NCBI GenBank assembly: GCA_930367215.1
Contig: OV884059.1
Coordinates: forward strand, 99,560,993-99,624,992
Reading direction: 5' to 3'
Origin: Pollenia angustigena
Taxonomy: Eukaryota > Arthropoda > Insecta > Diptera > Polleniidae
Length of the DNA stretch: 64,000 bases
Position 1 is the stretch's first letter. Each line of letters starts with the position of its first letter. The translations under genes and the position numbers were made by a program. Below the pieces are notes generated by a model that saw nothing but the letters and a program-made list of their open reading frames with translations, did no database searches and was not told the DNA's origin. Below are positions 44,169 to 53,844 of the stretch, piece by piece.

Positions 44169-44279
44169 ACGTATTAGGTTAAGATTTGATTAATTATTGT
44201 TAGTTCATATTTAATATATGAAGATTCAATAAAAAATAATGACAAAAAAAAAAAACTTCAAACAAGGATTTCATTTCTG

Positions 44280-45611
44280 CAAATGTAGAGGTATGCGTGC
44301 TCAGGTTTGTTGGCATATCCGCTGTGTATATTATATATAGAAGTGGTCCTAATATGCTGCCTTGGGGAACACCAGCAGTAATTTTCTTGAAGGGGGAGTA
44401 TTTAGCTTTCGACCTTACTATGAATATTCTGCCTGTTAGATAGCTCTCCAGAAGCTTGTGAGTGTTTTGAGGAAGCATTCGTGTTATTTTGATGAGTAGC
44501 CCATCATGCCAAACTTTGTCAAATGCTTGGGAAATGTCTAACAGGGCTGAGCAGTATTGCTTTTTCTCAAACGCCGATCTAATAAGGGTGACAATTGTAT
44601 GCACTTGTTCTATTGTAACATGTTTCGCTCTGAAACCGAACTGGTGATCCGGGATAATGTCGTGTTCATTTAGATGAGGAGTTATACTTAAAATGAATAT
44701 TTTTTCGAAAAGCTTCGATAGGATTGATAATAAGCTTATCGGTCTGTACGACGCAACCTGGCTAGCATATTTTCCTGGCTTGGGAATCATAACAATTATA
44801 GACCTCTTCCATGAGGATGGGAAGTATCCGACTCTTAATATAGCGTTAAAAATGAGTAGCAAGATTCTGGAAGCAGACGATGGTAAGTTTCTTATCATTG
44901 ACCCTGTGATACGGTCAAGTCCGGGAGATTTTCTAATATTCACTTTTTCTATTGCAGATTTTACTTGAGTTATGTTAAATTGTAATGGATGGTTTACCTT
45001 ATCAGGAATGATTGGACGACAGGAACAAGTATGTGCATCATGTGGCGTGAAAACTATCTCAAGGTGGCCCGCGAAAGCGTTTAATTTTTCATCTGTGTTT
45101 TTGGCCCAAGTGCGGTTTTCCAGTCTTAATGGAGATTCTTGGGTTATAGGGCATTTCATATGCCGTACAGCCTTCCATAAGCTATAATTGGAGTTTTTTG
45201 TGGCATCTAGGCTGTTTAGATAGCCTTCTATTGCAGACTCGTGGTTCTGTCTCAATTTGCTGCGAAGAGTTGTCAGGCATAATTGTAGTTGTAGTTAGTG
45301 GTTGGGGAACGACTGTTTTGCCATTGTCTTCTTAACTTCCTTTTTTCTCTGATAAGGGTCTCTATATCCGTCGATGAATTGCAAGGAGCACGTTTAATTG
45401 TCCGCTTGATTGGGGTTGCATTTCTTGCTGCAGCATCCAAGACTTCTGTAAATCGGTCGACAGCTATTTGGATGTCAGATGAATTTTTTAGGCGAATGCA
45501 CTGTGATAGGTGAGAGCTCACATACATTTTATACTTTAACCAATTTGTGTTTCTGTTTGGATAGGAAATACAGTTTGCAGCTGCGGCGTCAGCTGAAAAA
45601 AGAGAAATCAC
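44280..45611 (-). pseudogene. Third, more diverged jockey-type LINE ORF2 fragment
   Basis: Frames 45611-45273 (NTNWLKYKMYVSSHLSQC, IREKRKLRRQWQNSRSPT) and 45255-44280 (MRQNHESAIEGYLNSLDATK, SYRPISLLSILSKLFEKIF, LLDISQAFDKVWHDGLL, GVPQGSILGPLLYIIYTADM, ending THTSTFA) are linked across a frameshift near 45260-45300. The end falls one residue before the FADD Asp pair, abruptly at the 3' end of the plus-strand LINE. LINEs are normally cut at the 5' end, so loss of the 3' half here signals a later deletion or rearrangement. The endonuclease is missing. It is a sister family to the other two copies, not a close copy. Confidence 0.85.
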
Positions 45612-45885
45612 TCGTTAACCTAAAATAACGTTGGACTAGCACAACTGCGAAAAAATTTTTAATTTTTGGAGTGGTATCTAATAAAGGATTTACTGAATAG
45701 GAAAAATAAAATCCATTTAGCTTTCCACATTTTAATTTAAAAAGATTAAATTTGGTTGTAAATGGAGTGCAATTTCCTGCACAACCAAAATAACTTATTA
45801 TCAAAGTTATTTTCGGGAATACAAAATTTATTATAAAGATTTTTGTATGACGTGCTAAATAATTGATAAATACACTGGAATTTAT
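45612..45885. other. Short spacer, nothing recognised
   Basis: AT-rich sequence between the third LINE fragment and the Penelope-like end. Confidence 0.4.
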
Positions 45886-45957
45886 TGTTGAGGGAAAGCT
45901 AGTTTCTTGGTTGCTTAGGCCAGATCATCAGGAAACCTTTTCCAAAGATTTTAGAAA
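45886..45957 (-). repeat. Penelope-like 3'-end motif (inverted partner of 47.9 kb)
   Basis: Read on the minus strand: CCTGATGATCTGGCCTAAGC then AACCAAGAAAC and on to CAACAATAAATTCCAGTG. It aligns with 47890-47975 (CCTGACGACCTGGCCTATGC, GTGAAATG, CATAAATTTCAGTC). CTGATGA followed by a weak hairpin and GAAA resembles a degenerate hammerhead core of a Penelope-like terminus; the helix is poor (about 3 bp). Confidence 0.4.
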
Positions 45958-46102
45958 AGCTAAAAATATTATACAAATAAAACCCTAAAGCGAATAAAAA
46001 TTTTAAATACTCAAAGTCTTACTTATAACAATATCAAAGCTTAAACAAAACACAATTTTCTAACATTCTTTTATATAATAACGGAGGAATAATGATAACT
46101 CA

Positions 46103-46985
46103 AGGTTACCAAACACTATGGAAAGAACCTGGAGTTTATCATTTCGATAATTCCATCCTTTCGATATTTGATCTAACAAAAGAACTTTTTGATAACGAAT
46201 ACTTTTAACTAGCTTTCGATTTGACACCAGATCGTAATAATAATTATTATTGCGGCAATTGAATAAACCAGGGAACTTTTTGTATTAACGGGCATTTTGG
46301 AAAACCAATTACTGAAGCAATAACGGGCTTTCTTTAAACGCGTAATATTATTCAAACACTATGAATTCATTAAATATTGAACATACTTTGCACTCCAATA
46401 ATATAACAAAATATAAAATTGAAGGTGTATTTGCTTGTAATTTATTACCATTACAACCAGCTATAAAACTCTAATTTTACATTGCTAACACTGATCCATT
46501 ATAAAATCCTGGAAAGAATTGGGTTTCTTTTTATTTTTCAAAAAAAAAAAATAATCTGCCGAGTTCTTTGTTCTGCTATAAATATATCTTTTTGGTTACT
46601 TTTAAATAATAATTGTTAAACTTTAATCTATAGTTACCCTGGAATTCAATTCTATGTCGTGTTTATTGTTGTTTATTTATTACTTTAAGATCTTAAAATA
46701 TAAGTTTTAAACATATTTTTAAACTGTTTAATTATTTTAATTTATATGATAATGATATTTTAGTTGTAAATTTATTTAAGTATATTTTGAGGAATTCCTA
46801 AGAATTAAATAAAGATATAAAATTTTAAAACATAATTGTTGTTTTCTTATATGACGCTTTCTACGTTCCGTACGACCTCTGAAAGCATTTTGTCCATGTC
46901 GTCATACAGATATTCTATCTAAAATATAATCCTGTCCGCCAAAGTGCGTTAAGAATATTTGCTCATCGATGAGAGGGGGGGTATA
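46103..46985 (+). mobile_element. Maverick/Polinton-like fragment, copy 1 (capsid-type tail plus adenain-like protease)
   Basis: Two coding remnants in tandem. The first (about 46103-46336) carries NEYF, AFDLTPDRNNN, NQGTFCIN and FGKPITEA in one frame broken by TAA and TGA. It resembles the C-terminus of capsid-type proteins of Maverick/Polinton elements (F54H12.2-like). The second starts with ATG at 46361 and carries GVFACNLLPL, IANTDP and PGKNWVSFYFS, then shifts frame at an A run before AEFF. NTDP, GxxWVxFYF and EFF together fit the adenovirus-type cysteine protease of Polintons and related viruses. It has several in-frame stops, so it is an inactive relic. Homology with copy 2 continues to about 46985, ending at a G run. 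Confidence 0.55.
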
Positions 46986-47874
46986 AGCACTTCTATTAAA
47001 TGAATCCCTACTCTCTTGTTTTCTTGATCATTGTTAATTATTCATGATTTGGTTGTTCATTACGGCTTTGTTGATAGATGGTGTACAATAAGAAATTTTG
47101 TTTTTAAGTTTTGCTAAAGCCATTTTTCGTATTACCTGTCCTAAAAATTTGTTTTAGTTGTTTTTTGTTATCAATACCCACCAAATTGGCGAGTGAGACC
47201 TAAATAAATCCAACTTTTGATTTTAACGGTCACCCTAATATCACGTATATGTATTTCAAATCTGGTGCGAAAATCTCCGCAAAATTTTACTCAATCTAGT
47301 TCTGTAATGGGGTAAATCAAAAACAGTGTCGTTCCTAAGGTAACGGTAATAAACTCAAGTCAGTGGCTCCAGTAATTAATGGCAATTTACTTACTCAAAC
47401 TTAATATACAGTAGAAATCGAGCAATTTTTAAATTCAAAAATCGATTAATTCCTTACTCGGACAAAACCAAAATTCGAAGAATTGGATGCTCTAATGCAT
47501 ACCACTCAACAATGCCGCGACTGTCCTATGCAAAATGTTATATTTCAAACATCAAAAGGCCTTTCATATGATTACAAAAAGAAACAATGAAAGACGTAAG
47601 TATATTTTTTTAAATAACTGTTTTGCGAATGCTGGTAGAGAAATGCCAAATGCATCTTGCCTTAAAACTTCATGGGCTGTAGTATAAAACTTCTTGCATC
47701 ATTTTATTAACATTAGTACTAAAACTTTTTCTATCCGAAATAATACGGATTGTAAGAAATTGTTGTTGTTTTTGCTTTGATATTGTTACAAGTAAAACTG
47801 CTGCTTATAATTTTTATTCGCTTAACAGTTTTGTTTGTATAATATCTTTAGTTTTTCTAAAATCGTACGATGAA
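46986..47874. other. AT-rich spacer, no gene seen
   Basis: No open frame, repeat end or RNA signal was recognised. Confidence 0.4.
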
Positions 47875-47885
47875 GATTCCTGACG

Positions 47886-47975
47886 ACCTGGCCTATGCAA
47901 GCAGTGAAATGCGCATAGGAATTGCTTATCCCATCAACATAAATTTCAGTCTATCAATAGTATGAAATGGGAATT
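47886..47975 (+). repeat. Penelope-like 3'-end motif
   Basis: CCTGACGACCTGGCCTATGC, later GTGAAATG and CATAAATTTCAGTC, homologous to the inverted motif at 45886-45957. Together the pair brackets the Maverick-like fragment. Confidence 0.4.
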
Positions 47976-48034
47976 TAGCACATTTAAACGAAGCCTTGTA
48001 AAAAATCTTCTTTATTTATATTAAGCTTGCAATA

Positions 48035-48996
48035 CACAGAAAAAATTATTGCCGAAACGCTTGTTTGAACATTTTTTTAATTTCTCAATTTTTTTTTTTA
48101 CTGATTTAATTAATATTTTTGTTTGATTTTTATTTAACCAACAAAAATGTGGACAACTATTCAAAAATATAATAAACGCGTTATTGGTTTCAAGTTTTCA
48201 TAATTTTGTATACAATTTTTAACGCTCCTTTATGTTGTCGTCTTTTTGCATTTTTTATTTGATCGTAAGCAACACTTCTTTATGTGAAATATAAGAACTA
48301 CAACAAAAAACACACACAGTCTATTTTTGGACACTTTAAAAAGTACAACAATAAAAAAGATGATAAATGATAAAATAGTATGACGAGGTTTGTAGTAAAA
48401 AAAAAACAAAAAAATAGCAGGTAGAAAAACGTTTCACTCTTTTTAAACAACAGAAACAACAACAACATTATAAGAACAAAATACATATTTGGTTGGTTTC
48501 AAAGTTGGTAAAAAAAACCAAATCCCGTATTCAATTTTTTTAAACTGTTTACTTAAATACATCAAATACAGAAATAGAATGATGACGAAAAATATATCGA
48601 GTCGGTCTGCCGCCGTTTTTGGTTACATTTGTTCTTCTTTAGCAAAGGAAAGGATATAGCAACAGTATGTAATAAAGAAAAACATTGTGTGTATAAATAA
48701 GACTTCGTTCAAAAATTATTCAACCAAAAAAAATGTGTCTCAAAGCCAGCCGGCCGCTCTGCTCTGCCTTCATCTTTTCATACAGTGCTTGCTAGTGTGC
48801 GCGTCATTGATTGTACAAAAACTTTTTTGTTTGATTCAGTTAAATTAATTGTTTGAAAAATTCTGTGTTTTTTCAATAAACAAAATACAAATAAATTGTT
48901 TGAATATGCGAATTTGTTTATAGGACCTATTTCAAACAAAAAATTGTTTGATTCCACAAATTTTTTGTTTAAATTGGAAAAATAATTTTTTCTGTG
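48035..48996. mobile_element. TA-flanked TIR element, 962 bp
   Basis: CACAGAAAAAATTATT (48035-48050) is mirrored by AATAATTTTTTCTGTG (48981-48996), and TA lies outside both ends (48033-48034 and 48997-48998). The interior is AT-rich with repeated TTGTTTGA/TCAAACAA phrases. There is no transposase frame. It is a likely mariner-type MITE by its TA site. Confidence 0.7.
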
Positions 48997-48998
48997 TA

Positions 48999-50231
48999 TG
49001 TTGTCTTCAACAGGGAAATATTTTACATTACGTATACGTAATGTTCGTTATTAAACTATTAAATAATAATCATACGCATATATGAGAGTTTTTGAAATTT
49101 AAGATGTCAATAACATTTATATTTTTGCGGTTCTTATAATTTTTTTTTAAAGACAGTATTGGCAGTGTTTTTTGATAAACATTGACAAATTATATCCTAA
49201 AGGGGTGGCCCCTCTTTTTTAACTTTTAAGTTGGTGAAGGTTGCTTGACTTGTAAACTCCATCTTTCTAATATTCCAGAGAGAGCGTTTAGCTTTTTATT
49301 TAAAGCAGCAAAAGTCCTGCCTCCCATTACATGAAAAGCAGAAGTAGATTAAAGCAGCAAAAAGTCTGCCACGACTGAGAATATATCTTCATCATTATTG
49401 TCAAGGCTAATTTAAAGAATACATTGCAAAATGGTAAGCAAATTGGTCTAATGGTCATTGTCAATCAAAATAGCATTCCCCATAGAATGATAAAGTTTCT
49501 ACACTAGGAGAATGCATGCTTAACTTAAATAAATGATAAAGTTTGGACCATTAAACACAAGGACGTCAATTACCAAATGGACCTGCAGTATTCGATTCAA
49601 ACCCTATCTAAGCTCTGAGGAAAAATCCTAACAATAAAAAATAATTGTAGTAAAACAAAAACAAGATTTATTCATTTTGATTACAAAAATATACTTTAGT
49701 TATTGATATGAATTACAATATTTCTTAAAAATTCAAACTTTTTCTTATAAATCTACTATATTAAAATTAATGAGAAGGGTTGGTCAAGGCGAATTCATTT
49801 TTCAGGTGGCGTTGAAAGCACAGCTGTGCTACTTTTTTTTAAATTGGGGAGAGGAATGCCAAAAGTTACTTGTGTTTTTGACATATCGGCAAACGAAAGC
49901 AGCAACAAAATACATTGTTGTATTTTTGGTGTTGTTACTTGTTTTAGTATCGACACCACCATTTACATGAATTCGCCTTGGTCTTTTGTCGTTTTATCTT
50001 TCTTTGTATTTTACATTTCCTACCTTCATCGCTTTATTAGTCAAAATATTTTGACTTCTTAATTTTTGTAGCATTTTGACTGGTTTTTGTTTTATAGGAA
50101 TACACTTTTGTTTTAATAGATTTGAATTAACGTCGTTCAAAATGTTTTTTGACTTTTGTTTGGACATTTCTCATAAAAATTTGAGTTTTGCCCAATATCT
50201 CAATTAGAAAAATACCTTAATTACAGGAATA
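48999..50231. other. Spacer, no gene seen
   Basis: It contains a partial local repeat (AAAGCAGCAAAA near 49302 and 49352) and short open frames at 49770-50062 without recognisable features. Confidence 0.4.
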
Positions 50232-50354
50232 TCTTATTATGTATATAAAAGAAAGTGGCGTTAGTTACAACGTTTATAACTAAAGAACGGCTGGACCTAT
50301 TTCGATGATTCGTACCAATGCGGAATGGTCTCTGACCAAGTAAGAAAATCTAAA

Positions 50355-50790
50355 ATTGAAAATTACTCAGTATGAATTAAATCATAAACTCTGCATTTCA
50401 CGATGCTATGATCTTTAGCAAAGTTGTTGAGCATGAGCCGGCGAAGGTTTATAAGTTGATATGACCAATTTCAGACAGGTGGCGCCACTGAAAATGACTC
50501 GAAATGAGTTAAATCATAAACTGTGCATTTGATCATGCTATGATCTTTAGCACAGCTCTTGAGCATTACCATACAAAGGTTTCTATGTTGGTATGACCAA
50601 TTTCCGATAGGCGGCACCATTGAAAATTACTCAAAATAAATTATATCATTTGGTCATGCTATGGCCTTTATTTAAGTTGTTGCGCATAAGCCGGCAAAGG
50701 TTTCTATGTTGCTATGAAAAATTTCCGACGAGAAGTGCTATTGAAAATGAATCAAATCGTAAGCTATGCAATTGATCATGCTTTGATCTG
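50355..50790 (+). repeat. Tandem ~125-bp repeats in the Helitron
   Basis: About four diverged units share TGAAAATNACTC, AAATCATAAACT, CATGCTATGATCTTTAGCA, GAGCAT, AAGGTTTCTATGTTG and TATGACCAATTTCNGA. GATCATGCT-type phrases recur near 50410, 50534, 50652 and 50775. Tandem minisatellites are common inside Helitrons. Confidence 0.7.
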
Positions 50791-50869
50791 TTAGCAAAAA
50801 AATTTCTAAAATATTCCAGAAAAAAGAAATTATAAAGAAAATTCATTTTCTCATACATTTTGTATGGAG

Positions 50870-50907
50870 TGCTAAAAGGAAAGTTTAAAGGAGAGGAAGT
50901 TCTCATT
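50870..50907 (+). pseudogene. Helitron helicase fragment, upstream half of split exon
   Basis: It encodes GKFKGEEVLIPR, which continues directly at 53263 after the hAT insertion is removed. Confidence 0.7.
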
Positions 50908-50915
50908 CCGAGAAG
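50908..50915. repeat. 8-bp target duplication CCGAGAAG, left
   Basis: It is identical to 53255-53262. Confidence 0.85.
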
Positions 50916-51419
50916 TAGGGATGAAACGATACCTCTAAGGTATCGATACTTGTACTCGATGTGGTATCGCTCGTAAAGTATCGATACCTACTTAGTATCG
51001 AAAAAAAAGTATCGATACTTACTTGTATCGGTACTTGTATCGTTTGTATGATAAAAGAATAGAAAGCAACATTTTAAAACTTTCTTAATAGTGTTTTAGT
51101 ACTATACAAAAAAATAAGAGCTACGACCTATTAGAATTTTTGTGCTAAATGAAAAGTGTAGAAACAATTTCCTTTCGAAAAATCATTTTTATCTTAGGAA
51201 ACAAAATTTAATAGAACGTTCAGTATAACAACCTTGATTCACCTTTTATTCCAGAAATCAACAATGTCACTATATATTTATTTTAAATGTTAATATGTAT
51301 TTTATTTTTAAAATGATAAATATATAATAAAGGGTAGCAAAACAATAATCCACGATGTTAATTGTGAGTCACTCCTTAACGTCAAGTTTTTTGCGCAAAT
51401 TGACCTTTCTTTGTTTTAG

Positions 51420-51802
51420 TATTTGCCTACTTCTACCATTGAGAGGTACACAATTGAGCAGCGCGTTAAGATTGTTAAAGCCTTTAACGAAAATGGGCGT
51501 TCAATCAAAATGCATTTCGTGCACATCGTGATTTTTCTGGTCAGCATAATCGACCAAATGTTTCTACAATCGGGAGAATTGTCAAATTTCAGAAAACCGG
51601 GTCTGTAGGAAATGGGAAAACATATGCACATGCTGCCCCGTTAGTTCTGCTGCTGGCAGCGTTATCGGGTTACTTCTTCGAAAATGAGGTCGGCCAAGCA
51701 ATTACTGTGAATGGTGTTGGCTATCGCGAGATGATAACGGACTTTCTATAGCCAGAAATTGAGGAAATGGACCTAGACGATATGTGGTTTATAGGCGTTT
51801 AC
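51420..51802 (+). pseudogene. mariner-type transposase fragments
   Basis: The frame at 51423 encodes STIERYTIEQRVKIVKAFNE then NGRSI, the N-terminal helix-turn-helix of mariner-like transposases. After an internal deletion, 51675-51790 carries ENEVGQAITVNGVGYREMI, a TAG, PEIEEMDLDDMWF, matching the segment just before the second catalytic Asp region of mariner transposases. The remainder is missing and a second TIR element begins at 51803. Confidence 0.65.
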
Positions 51803-53020
51803 TAGGGATGCCAAACGGGACCAGGTTTTTTGAAACCCGGGATTCGGGATTTTTAATTCAAAAAAACAGGATCCCGGAAAGAATCGGGGTTTTTCGGGAT
51901 TTCATATATAAAAGCCAATTTGTAAAATTCATATAATTATAATTGATTGTTTATGCATAAGTATTAAAACAAATTAATTCATGAAGAAAATTAAACTCAT
52001 TACAAAATAAAACAGTTCAATGTAATTTTTTTAAAGTAATATGGAAGTATTATGTATTAAAAATTTATATGGTAAAAAGCTTCTAAAATAAATTAATGAC
52101 GTCTGATAACTCTATGCTAGTTGGAAAACAGACAAGCCAGGCACATGGCGTTTTAACATAATTCGGGTACGCTGAATCCAGTGTTTTTTTTTAGGTTGGC
52201 TCTGGTTTTCGAGATTACCATTATTTCGAAAATGGAGGAGGTTACACAACATATGTTCGCGAAACTCAAAAACGCTTTAGCTTATTGAAAAAGCTAAAAA
52301 AAACCGAAACTCCGCAATAAAATTATTAAATAACTTCTCTCTAATTGAGGTCGGTAGTACATCATATCCCAGTAGGGGCAGCTCCTGGGCATTTATGGGA
52401 CTTTTTCTTCAATATATTTCTAGTCTGCATTGAACATTTTGTATGGGAGCCCCCTTAAGAAATAGAGGAAAGCGAGTAGGTATGTTAGAAATAAAAGGTT
52501 GGGATGAAAAATAAAGTGGGGTCGGTCATACATTTGACCCATCTAGGGGCATCCTAGGCACTGCAGGGGCCAAGTATAAGAATTTTACTAAACAACAATT
52601 AGGTTAAAACGCCAGGTGCACCGCTTGTCTCAAAAAAAGTGTAAATTTTTTGAACAGTGTAATTGATACGTTATTTTATTGCAAACATATAAACTTAAAC
52701 AAATATGTGTCCAAAGACCTTTGGTAGAACCCCCTAAAGTTTTTAACACCTTTTTGCACAACTTGGATTTTGCGTGCGCAGTTCTATTATCATTAACTTA
52801 GAAAAAAGACCACACCTTCTGATTTTGTTTTCGTGGTACAAAATGCATTGCATGTAACATTTATTCACTTGTGACTTTTTTGCAACCAGTTAAAAATTCG
52901 GTTCATGGTCAGTATGATTTATATTAAATTTTTTAATTTTTACTAAGCCTAAAATCTCGGTATTCGGGACTTAAATTTTTAGAATAATCCCGGGATTTCG
53001 GTATTCAGAATCGACATGCT
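51803..53020. mobile_element. Second hAT-like element inside the first
   Basis: TAGGGATGCCAAACGGGACC begins at 51803 and is followed by repeated CCCGGGATTCGGGATTTTT motifs. Near 52950-53020 the complements recur (TCCCGGGATTTCGGTATTC), ending near GACATGCT. Ends of the form AGGGATGCC with CCGGGAT subterminal repeats resemble hAT elements. The TIR match is weak and no duplication was found. Confidence 0.4.
52160..52630. repeat. Decayed fragment of the 8.8-11.8 kb foldback element
   Basis: GCTGAATCCAGTG, TTTTTAGGTTGGCTCTGG, TTTTCGAGAT, ACAACATATGTTCGCG and AAAAACGCTTTAGCTTATTG match 9256-9390. GTCATACATTTGACCC, GGCATCCTAGGCACT and CAAGTATAAGAATTT match the complement of 10480-10560. Parts of arm and centre are juxtaposed, so this copy is internally deleted. 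Confidence 0.7.
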
Positions 53021-53254
53021 TGCTGGTCAAACGGTTTCTTGATACCGTTACTGCAGCTCCAGCTTTGGTAAATAATCAAAAATTTAAGATTAATTTCAAT
53101 ACCAAAGTGAAACGACTACTTTTGACCGATACCAAGTATTTTTTTACCGATACTACTTGGTACTCGGTTGCTAAGTATCGATTACAAAAATACTTGGTAC
53201 TTATATAAAAGTATCGAATATGTACTTGTATTTACTCGTATCGTTTCATCCCTA

Positions 53255-53262
53255 CCGAGAAG
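53255..53262. repeat. 8-bp target duplication CCGAGAAG, right
   Basis: It matches 50908-50915. Confidence 0.85.
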
Positions 53263-53515
53263 TCCAATGATCCTAACCGATATGCCATTCGAGTTTAAAC
53301 GAATCCAATTTCCAATTCGTCTCGCATTCGCCATGAAAATCAACAAATCCCAAGGGCAATCATTGAGTGTTTGTGGCCTAAATTTGGAGATTGACTGTTT
53401 TTCACACGGTCAACTCTATCTCGCTAGTTCCCGTATTGGGAAGCCATCCTCTTTGTTCATTTTCGCACCTGACAACAAAACGAAAAATATTGTTTATCAC
53501 AATATGCTTCAATGA
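53263..53515 (+). pseudogene. Helitron Pif1-like helicase C-terminus
   Basis: It encodes SPMILTDMPFEFKRIQFPIR, FAMKINKSQGQSL, VCGLNLEIDCFSHGQLYLA, SSRIGKPSSLFIFAP and ends KNIVYHNMLQ with a stop. NKSQGQSL and GQLYLASSR are the last helicase motifs (V and VI) of the Rep-helicase protein of eukaryotic rolling-circle transposons. The Rep domain and motifs I-IV are absent. This is a remnant that marks the element's 3' region. Confidence 0.85.
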
Positions 53516-53844
53516 TATTCTCTTAAGTTATTTAATAGTTTACTTATAATTCACATTTTCATATTCTATTTTTTTTTTTTTTTGTAAATAAAGATAAATT
53601 ATTTGCACCGAATATTACCTGTACCTGATTCTGTATCTGTATTTTAAATATACACAAAAACAATACTTTTCTAGGCAGAACAACGTTCGACGGGTCAGCT
53701 AGTTTATAATAAAAGTAAGGAAACCGTATTATTAAAATAACCGGTTTACTGTACCAAAATATCCGGCTTATTCGATATTCCAAAAATGGCTTGTGCCATA
53801 CTAATAATCAAGATTTTCTATTTTGTCAACCATCTATCAACAAA

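Larger units (their letters stand above)
39850..44262 (+). mobile_element. Near-complete jockey-type non-LTR retrotransposon
   Basis: ORF1 (39933-41450) and ORF2 (41447-43948, then a frameshifted remainder to about 44168) lie in the canonical order, followed by a 3' UTR of about 80 bases, AATAAAAAATAATGAC and an A run ending about 44255. The 3' end matches the minus-strand copy at 35.9 kb. The 5' start is approximate. Confidence 0.85.
50916..53254. mobile_element. hAT-type element, 17-bp TIRs, 8-bp target duplication
   Basis: TAGGGATGAAACGATAC (50916-50932) is mirrored by GTATCGTTTCATCCCTA (53238-53254), flanked by CCGAGAAG on both sides. Subterminal regions (50940-51050 and 53130-53240) are packed with GTATCGATAC, AAGTATCGATA and AGTACTTGTATCG motifs, as expected of hAT transposase-binding clusters. 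It has no hAT transposase. The interior contains mariner, second-hAT and foldback remnants. Confidence 0.85.
50232..53702 (+). mobile_element. Helitron with nested insertions
   Basis: It starts with TC after an A (A-TCTTATTATGTATATAAAAG, then GTTAGTTACAACG and AAGAACGGCTGGACC, a start typical of fly Helitrons). It ends CGGGTCAGCTAG followed by T (53691-53703). TC at the 5' end, CTAG at the 3' end and insertion between A and T are Helitron hallmarks. A helicase C-terminus lies near the 3' end. A 2.3-kb hAT element splits it; without that insertion the Helitron would be about 1.1 kb, so it was an internally deleted copy. Confidence 0.75.
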
